From: Lactobacillus sp.
Lineage (GTDB): Bacteria; Bacillota; Bacilli; Lactobacillales; Lactobacillaceae
NCBI GenBank assembly: GCA_003482405.1
Contig: DMZB01000282.1
Coordinates: 1-18,725 of the forward strand
Direction of reading: 5' to 3'
Length of the DNA stretch: 18,725 nt
Under the pieces are notes generated by a model. The model was given only the letters and a program-made list of their open reading frames with translations. It was not told the DNA's origin and searched no databases. The position numbers and the translations under genes are program-made. Positions 14,496 through 18,725 of this stretch are shown piece after piece. Each line of letters begins with the position of its first letter. Position 1 is the first letter of the stretch.

Positions 14496-14976
14496 ATATG
14501 CCCATTTGGATTTCACAAACTAAGTTACAAGCCGGGTAATCATTTCCTGGGAAATCTTTTCGGGCTTAAAGTAGGCTAGTTGACTGCTACCATTGCAATA
14601 GGCGCATGTTTTTATCTATAATTAGACGGTAAACAGTCTATAAACGCATTATGTAATGTATACTTTTGAAAATACAAAAGACACAGAATGTGTGATAGAA
14701 CAACGAAACGTGGTCTCAAAAAATACGTTTTATGCAGAACAATCTGCAAATATACACAATCATTTAAGTAGCAAAAACATCGTTGTGTAAACAGGATCGA
14801 CTAGATATCGTTTAGTTAGCTGGTGACCAATACAGAAAGACGAATAATTTACCGAAGGGGCGACGTGTTTTCGGCAAATTGCACCATAAAAACAGCTTGT
14901 TTTCCGAACAAACCCAATTATGAAAAATAAAGTGGTTCGTTCTCAAAAATGCAATGAAAAAATTGTTTTGCACAGG
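14496..14976. other. AT-rich gene-free stretch left of the DnaA boxes
   Basis: No protein or known RNA gene is visible. It contains small hairpins: 14529-14567 (imperfect, AAGCC with GGCTT outer and ATTTC with GAAAT inner), 14622-14640 (TAGAC with GTCTA) and 14733-14748 (TGCAGA with TCTGCA, 4-nt loop). Together with the boxes to the right it looks like one 900-bp non-coding control region. Confidence 0.6.
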
Positions 14977-15155
14977 TGTGGATAACTATGTGGATAACTG
15001 TGGAAAAGTTTGTGAATAGGGGATAAATGCCGAAAACTAAGGATTTAGAAACAGTGGGAAAAGTTATCCACAGGTCCAAAAATGGGTGTGGAAAACTAGA
15101 GATAAAAACCTTTGTTCGATTTTAAAATGTTGATATATCAGTGTTTATAGACTGT
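14633..15155. repeat. 13-bp perfect inverted repeat flanking the DnaA cluster
   Basis: ACAGTCTATAAAC at 14633-14645 and its exact reverse complement GTTTATAGACTGT at 15143-15155 lie about 500 bp apart in the same non-coding region. A symmetric protein site or a loop anchor is possible; so is chance. Confidence 0.4.
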
Positions 15156-15290
15156 GTGTTCGCGTTAATAGTGCCTGTGGATAACTGTGGAAAACTTTTA
15201 TTCACAGCTGAAAACAGCAGTGTCACATAGCGTCGTAAAATGTGTTAATTTCGGTAAAGAAGGTTAAGGAAAAGTAAAAGCTGTGGATAA
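14977..15290. promoter_or_regulatory. DnaA-box cluster, possible replication origin or DnaA-titration locus
   Basis: Perfect DnaA boxes (TTATCCACA or complement) are at 14977-14985, 14989-14997, 15064-15072 (opposite strand), 15176-15184 and 15282-15290. One-mismatch boxes are at 14999-15007, 15087-15095, 15186-15194 (TGTGGAAAA) and 15198-15206 (TTATTCACA). Several are spaced by one helical turn (10-12 bp). The DNA between is AT-rich, with a TTTAAAATGTTGATATATCA tract at 15121-15140. In Firmicutes such clusters mark oriC next to dnaA or DnaA-binding clusters elsewhere. dnaA is not in the window, and I see no convincing DnaA-trio, so origin versus titration/regulatory cluster stays open. Confidence 0.75.
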
Positions 15291-15351
15291 CTTTTTTCAT
15301 AAGTGGAGTAGGTATTAATGAAAATGAAGTCAGAGAACAAGGAGAATCGGC

Positions 15352-15831
15352 ATGAATATCAAGGTTATTGGTGTTGGCAAATTGAAAGAAAAGTATTTTA
15401 AACAGGGTATTGCTGAATACGCAAAACGACTATCTAAGTTTTGCAAGTTTGAGGTTGTCGAAGTTGCCGATGAAAAAGCTCCCGAATCTCTAAGCCAATC
15501 CGAAATGGATACGGTAATGGCTAAGGAAGGGGAGCGAATTCTTGATCATATCAAGGATAAAGAATATGTCTATGCGTTGGCTATTTTGGGCAAGGAACGC
15601 ACATCAGAGGCGTTTGCCAAGGAGATAGCAGACTTAGGCACGTATGGCCATTCTGACATAACGTTCGTTATTGGCGGTTCACTCGGGCTGACTCCAGCCG
15701 TTTTGAAACGTGCCGACACACAGATTTCGTTTGGCAAGTTCACGCTGCCACATCAGTTGATGCGATTGGTGTTGAGTGAGCAGATTTACCGGGCGTTTAT
15801 GATTAATTCGGGGAGTCCGTATCATAAGTGA
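15352..15831 (+). CDS. rlmH: 23S rRNA pseudouridine-1915 N3-methyltransferase RlmH
   Basis: RlmH is a SPOUT-class enzyme that methylates pseudouridine 1915 of 23S rRNA with S-adenosylmethionine; it is the OrfX of staphylococci. The 159-aa length is exactly typical. Visible signatures: [16 protein letters not shown] at the start, [15 protein letters not shown], the SAM-binding knot [12 protein letters not shown], and the terminal [18 protein letters not shown]...PYHK. AAGGAG at 15340-15345 precedes the ATG. The last 43 bp, including the stop region, are repeated at 17140-17181; in staphylococci this same 3' end is the SCC integration site. The gene itself is intact. It is monocistronic as far as visible, and no terminator is seen after it. 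Confidence 0.98.
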   Translation: MNIKVIGVGKLKEKYFKQGIAEYAKRLSKFCKFEVVEVADEKAPESLSQSEMDTVMAKEGERILDHIKDKEYVYALAILGKERTSEAFAKEIADLGTYGHSDITFVIGGSLGLTPAVLKRADTQISFGKFTLPHQLMRLVLSEQIYRAFMINSGSPYHK

Positions 15832-15836
15832 TGAGG
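15794..15836 (+). repeat. rlmH-end copy of a direct repeat (attachment-site-like, left)
   Basis: The 3' end of rlmH plus five bases after the stop. It matches 17140-17181 at 36 of 43 aligned positions with a one-base gap. CATAAGTGATGAGG (15823-15836) is identical in both. It resembles the staphylococcal SCC attB core (TATCATAARTGATGMGG). Confidence 0.75.
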
Positions 15837-16046
15837 TACGCTGATCTTTCAGGACGTAGTTAGATTGTGACTGACTTTTCGACCGAAAGTTGATTTCGAA
15901 GTAAGGTTTTCTGCTCAGAAGCTCTGTACTGTGGCGTGTACGTTGTTAATCTACGTTCAATGAATTAGGTAATCAGGTATTTAGTTGCTTGAAGAATGAA
16001 TGGTAAGCACCGGCTAAAGCGTTTTGCTAGAAAAGGATTAGCCTTT

Positions 16047-16646
16047 ATGAGAATTTGGACGATTCAACCATATGAAGTTTATCAGCAAATATTAAAGACA
16101 GGTCACTTTTATTGTGATCCTAATCTTTCGATAGACCTGAAAGATGATGTTGAGTTTCGACGGTCCTACCAATGGATGATTGAACAAATGAAATGTCAAA
16201 TTGGTGGACCAGAAAGAGAGGGAAGCTACCCTATTTGGGCTTGGTATCGTAGTCATGACTATAAAAATCAACGCCCAGACTTTAGGCAAGCCCGCGACTA
16301 TTCAGATGAAGTTTGTATAGAATTGGAGATTTCAGAGAAGAAGGTATTATTAAGTGACTTTGAGGCCTGGCATTTTGTATTAAATGATTGGTATTACTCC
16401 CCCGCAACTAGTGAAGAAGAGTGGAATCAGAGAGACGAATGGTTTGAGCGTTTGTCTGAAAAAGAACAGCGGCGCGTCAAACTTAAATCATGGAATAGAA
16501 TATTTGATATAACGCCACGCAAGGGAGAATGGACGAAAAATGGAGACATTGTTCAAGCATGTTTTTGGTCGTTAAATAGAAATCAAGTACGTAAGGTATG
16601 GCGATTACGAAAAGGGCAAAAAACTCATGAAATTTATTCAATATAA
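16047..16646 (+). CDS. DUF3841 domain-containing protein
   Basis: A 199-aa soluble protein of the DUF3841 family, function not established. Recognisable parts: the start MRIWTIQPYEVYQQILKTGHF, FRRSYQWMIEQMK (about residues 36-48), YPIWAWYRSHD (about 62-72), the conserved block VCIELEISEKKVLLSDFEAWHFVLNDWYYSP (about 89-119), and a C-terminal RVKLKSWNRIFDI. I chose ATG 16047, since the family begins exactly here and AAAAGG lies upstream; the in-frame ATG at 15996 would add a basic 17-residue extension. It is the main intact gene between the two rlmH-end repeats and overlaps the next (broken) gene by 20 bp. The family is scattered among bacteria, which fits horizontally moved cargo. Confidence 0.82.
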   Translation: MRIWTIQPYEVYQQILKTGHFYCDPNLSIDLKDDVEFRRSYQWMIEQMKCQIGGPEREGSYPIWAWYRSHDYKNQRPDFRQARDYSDEVCIELEISEKKVLLSDFEAWHFVLNDWYYSPATSEEEWNQRDEWFERLSEKEQRRVKLKSWNRIFDITPRKGEWTKNGDIVQACFWSLNRNQVRKVWRLRKGQKTHEIYSI

Positions 16647-17036
16647 CCGCGTAGGAGATATCGTTAAACAAGATGAATTTAGTGTGGATTCATTTAGGAC
16701 CAACTGCATTGGGGAAAAGTTAGAATTACTACTGTTTATGGGAAAGAGTACGTTGGCTTCTGGAATACTTTTGTCGAAGATTATCATTTGCCTGAGAAAG
16801 TTAAAATTACTCGCTATGATATAGATGAAATAACTACCGAATTGGTGAGTAATAATGCTGTAACAGATTTGGTGTCAACAAAGTTCATTACCAGGGTTGA
16901 AGCAATCTTATACAGTAATCCGCGATGGGGTACTCCGGCGACAAATAAATTTACGTTTGCCCGATCCGTAAAAACTGAGCCTAAATCAGACTTGTTCAAA
17001 GACTGGCCTAGAAAACAACACCAACGCTTAAATTAG
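16627..17036 (+). pseudogene. Frameshifted small hypothetical gene
   Basis: Two adjacent frames look like one broken gene of about 136 codons. The first starts at ATG 16627 (MKFIQYNRVGDIVKQDEFSV) and is sensible up to about 16695. The second is open from 16698 to 17036 (starting DQLHWGKVRITTVYGKEYVG, ending WPRKQHQRLN), with no ATG or GTG start of its own. One missing or two extra bases near 16695 would join them. The piece RITTVYGKEYVGF has the strand-turn-strand look of a small beta-barrel, but I do not recognise a family. It overlaps the DUF3841 gene by 20 bp, so both were probably one unit. A sequencing error is the alternative to real decay. Confidence 0.55.
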
Positions 17037-17139
17037 AATCACCTCAACAGATTTTTTTAATGCAAAGTGCTTTTAAGCTAAGCTAGGTAACATTACTAGA
17101 ACAATTCAAAGAGAGTTACACATTAATAAGTAGCTCCAT

Positions 17140-17181
17140 CGTTTATGGTTAATTTGGTAGTCTGTCCCATAAGTGATGAGG
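17140..17181 (+). repeat. Degenerate copy of the rlmH 3' end (attachment-site-like, right)
   Basis: 36 of 43 aligned positions match 15794-15836, mostly transitions, with one base missing. It still encodes traces of the rlmH C-terminus (S-F-M-V-N ... S-H-K-stop). It lies in non-coding DNA 78 bp before the lipoprotein gene. Confidence 0.75.
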
Positions 17182-17225
17182 AACCATACCGTAAAAAATG
17201 ATAGCGTTTTCAAGAATTCGTAATG

Positions 17226-17231
17226 TATACT
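17226..17231 (+). promoter_or_regulatory. Candidate -10 box of the lipoprotein gene
   Basis: TATACT lies 27 bp before the start codon, within GTAATGTATACTT, a 13-mer that also occurs at 14653-14665. No good -35 is visible. Confidence 0.35.
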
Positions 17232-17258
17232 TATTTTTGAATACGAGGAGGGGTCCTT

Positions 17259-18212
17259 ATGAAAAGAATAGTCTGGGGATTAATGGTGTTGATGGGGGTA
17301 GTGCTAGCCGGGTGTAGTCAAACACAAAAGAAGACTACAAGTTCGACCAGATCTACGACCAGTGTATCCAAGAAGGTGAGCGAGTCCAGTAAAAATTCGT
17401 CAACTGAAGGTAGGACTAATAACAGTAGTCAAAGCAAACAAACATTGTGGAACGCCAATAAGTCGGCTCAGCTAGCAGCTTTTATGAGTGATTGGGGTCC
17501 AAAGATGAATCAGGAGTATAAATCATACACGCCAGAAAGTAATGTTAATTATTATGGTGCACAGTATCCTGATGAATTATCAAAGAATAATACTGCGGTT
17601 GATGATTCGCCCGTTTCGATTGAATGGTCGGGTAATGGTGAAGGGAATAAAGATTATGAAGTCGTAGCAGTGTACTCTGATGCGGAACAAGGACGTACTC
17701 CGGGTGTGATGGATAGTCATTTATACCTATTTACGATCCATAATGGTCAGGCGGTTGCATTGGTAACTATGCAGAATCAAGGCGCGGAGGACGGAAAAAT
17801 TCATTTTTCACCAACTAAAAATACTGATGTAAGTTCTAATTTCACTAAAATATTTAATAACCAAGCAGCTTCAGAAACAAATCAGCCTAGCGATTCTACT
17901 AGTGATGCTAACAGTAATTCTTCTAGCAGTAATCAAAGCAATGTTTATTATCAAGGTTCCAGTGAGATCACGCTTCCAACAACCGATGGAACTGTTCAGC
18001 CTGCGGGTGGTATGGGTGATGCAACGCAATATTGGCCAGCAACAATGACGATTGATGGGACTAAGCAGGCAGTAGTTGCGGCATACACGAGAATGGGTGA
18101 ATTTGTGGTGTATACAAAACAGCCAACTGATAAGGATTATAGTTTTAATTACAGTGGTGACGATTATCAAGATAAGATTGGTCAAACAGACCTAGATAGT
18201 TTTGATAAGTAA
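17259..18212 (+). CDS. Secreted lipoprotein with DUF4767 domain
   Basis: A 317-aa predicted surface lipoprotein of a lactobacillus-specific type. The signal peptide is MKRIVWGLMVLMGVVLAGC with lipobox LAGC and acylated Cys19. A Ser/Thr/Lys-rich spacer follows to about residue 60. The DUF4767 domain starts at LWNANKSAQLAAFMSDWGPKM (about 63) and runs to NFTKIF (about 198), with the typical PVSIEWSGNGEGNKDYEVVAVYSD. A second Ser/Asn-rich linker (about 200-224) leads to a C-terminal domain of about 90 residues (VYYQGSSEITLPTTDG ... TDLDSF). The strong ribosome site GAGGAGGGG (17245-17253) precedes the ATG. It begins 78 bp right of the repeat copy of the rlmH end. Function unknown. Confidence 0.9.
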   Translation: MKRIVWGLMVLMGVVLAGCSQTQKKTTSSTRSTTSVSKKVSESSKNSSTEGRTNNSSQSKQTLWNANKSAQLAAFMSDWGPKMNQEYKSYTPESNVNYYGAQYPDELSKNNTAVDDSPVSIEWSGNGEGNKDYEVVAVYSDAEQGRTPGVMDSHLYLFTIHNGQAVALVTMQNQGAEDGKIHFSPTKNTDVSSNFTKIFNNQAASETNQPSDSTSDANSNSSSSNQSNVYYQGSSEITLPTTDGTVQPAGGMGDATQYWPATMTIDGTKQAVVAAYTRMGEFVVYTKQPTDKDYSFNYSGDDYQDKIGQTDLDSFDK

Positions 18213-18342
18213 AAAAACTGGTTATTGTAGATGAATAGATTCTGCGCAAACGGCAAAAGACGGTTAGTGAATAAATTTAGATTGATTTATGGACTGGTTG
18301 ACTATGCGTATTCAGGGCAAACTGAGTGAGGAAGCGATGTGA

Positions 18343-18725
18343 ATGGGAATAAACTGGCAGATTTCAACAGAGAAGGAAGACCCTTTTTCACCGTTGGGGT
18401 TTAATCGGCGCAGTCAGACGGTCTATTTAAATGTGACCAATGGTTCAGGACTGGTGAACCGACATTTTATAAAATACAAAAAGAATGGCGAGGAGGGGGC
18501 GTATGATGGCTATATCAAAAATGGAAAGAGAAAATGGTTTCATTTTTGGTCCGATTATAATCATATAGAAGCAGGCGCGTTTTACAGTAATTACTATCTT
18601 GGAGATGAACGTGATTGGACCGACAAACTGTCTATATTTCACCAGCTTAGTCGAGTTAGTAGTAGATCAGTAAAATCAATTTTACTGGCTTTGATACCCA
18701 TTTTAGAGTCAATGGAAGATGGCGT
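18343..18725 (+). CDS. Unrecognised protein, 5' part (runs off the window)
   Basis: An open frame of at least 127 codons starting at ATG 18343 (MGINWQISTEKEDPFSPLGF), directly after an in-frame TGA at 18340-18342, with GAGGAA at 18328-18333 as ribosome site. It has no signal peptide and is rich in aromatic and charged residues (NGKRKWFHFWSDYNHIEAG). No membrane segment is clear except a weak hydrophobic stretch SILLALIPILE near the window edge. I recognise no family. The 130 bp before it and after the lipoprotein gene show nothing specific. Confidence 0.65.
   Translation, partial: MGINWQISTEKEDPFSPLGFNRRSQTVYLNVTNGSGLVNRHFIKYKKNGEEGAYDGYIKNGKRKWFHFWSDYNHIEAGAFYSNYYLGDERDWTDKLSIFHQLSRVSSRSVKSILLALIPILESMEDG

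Larger units (their letters stand above)
15837..17181. mobile_element. SCC-like cassette remnant inserted at the rlmH 3' end (putative)
   Basis: A 1.35-kb segment bracketed by the rlmH end and its degenerate copy. It is more AT-rich than the flanking core genes and carries a DUF3841 gene and a frameshifted small gene. The first 210 bp (15837-16046) hold nothing I recognise. No ccr serine recombinase or other integrase is present, so if mobile it needed help in trans, or it is a deletion remnant. The interpretation rests on the repeat and on the known use of this site in staphylococci. Confidence 0.55.

Noticed and set aside
15837..17139. Recombinase or integrase gene inside the SCC-like segment
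   Set aside because: I looked for a Ccr-type serine recombinase or a tyrosine integrase; only DUF3841 and the broken small gene are present.
1..18725. tRNA or rRNA genes and insertion sequences
   Set aside because: No tRNA cloverleaf, rRNA segment, transposase or IS terminal repeat was recognised by eye anywhere in the window.

Overview
The window is chromosomal DNA of a low-G+C Gram-positive bacterium, almost certainly a member of the Lactobacillaceae. The left part is the walR-walK-yycH-yycI-yycJ operon, and htrA and rlmH follow further right. The protein sequences, the strong GGAGG ribosome sites, the DUF4767-type lipoprotein and the ThrE-type exporter all fit lactobacilli. I cannot name the species.

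Layout. Positions 1-4548 hold the cell-wall two-component operon: the 3' part of walR, the kinase walK and its membrane regulators yycH and yycI, ended by a hairpin terminator. yycJ follows (4637-5482). Positions 5483-13136 separate yycJ from htrA. This block holds a minus-strand threonine/serine exporter-like gene, a folded intergenic region that may encode a structured RNA (7110-7294), a minus-strand HAD phosphatase plus GNAT acetyltransferase operon, and a redox cluster. The redox cluster has three HxlR-family regulators, an Old Yellow Enzyme type flavin oxidoreductase, a short-chain dehydrogenase and a fused tandem antibiotic-biosynthesis-monooxygenase (ABM) protein. It looks like an electrophile or quinone stress module. 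ParB parS-like palindromes sit at both borders of the block, and a perfect triple WalR box lies just after yycJ.

htrA (surface serine protease) and rlmH (23S rRNA methyltransferase) are separated by about 900 bp without a gene. That gap carries five perfect and four one-mismatch DnaA boxes within 314 bp. With the parS-like sites it points to an origin-proximal location and possibly an origin or a DnaA-titrating cluster.

The most unusual feature lies right of rlmH. The last about 43 bp of rlmH are repeated in degenerate form (36/43 identical, including 14 identical bp across the stop codon) at 17140-17181. The two copies bracket a 1.35 kb AT-rich segment with a DUF3841 gene and a frameshifted small gene. 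This is the geometry of a staphylococcal SCC-type insertion into the rlmH 3' end, but no recombinase gene is present, so I read it as a remnant or a non-autonomous SCC-like cassette. A DUF4767-type lipoprotein gene and an unrecognised gene that runs off the right edge follow.
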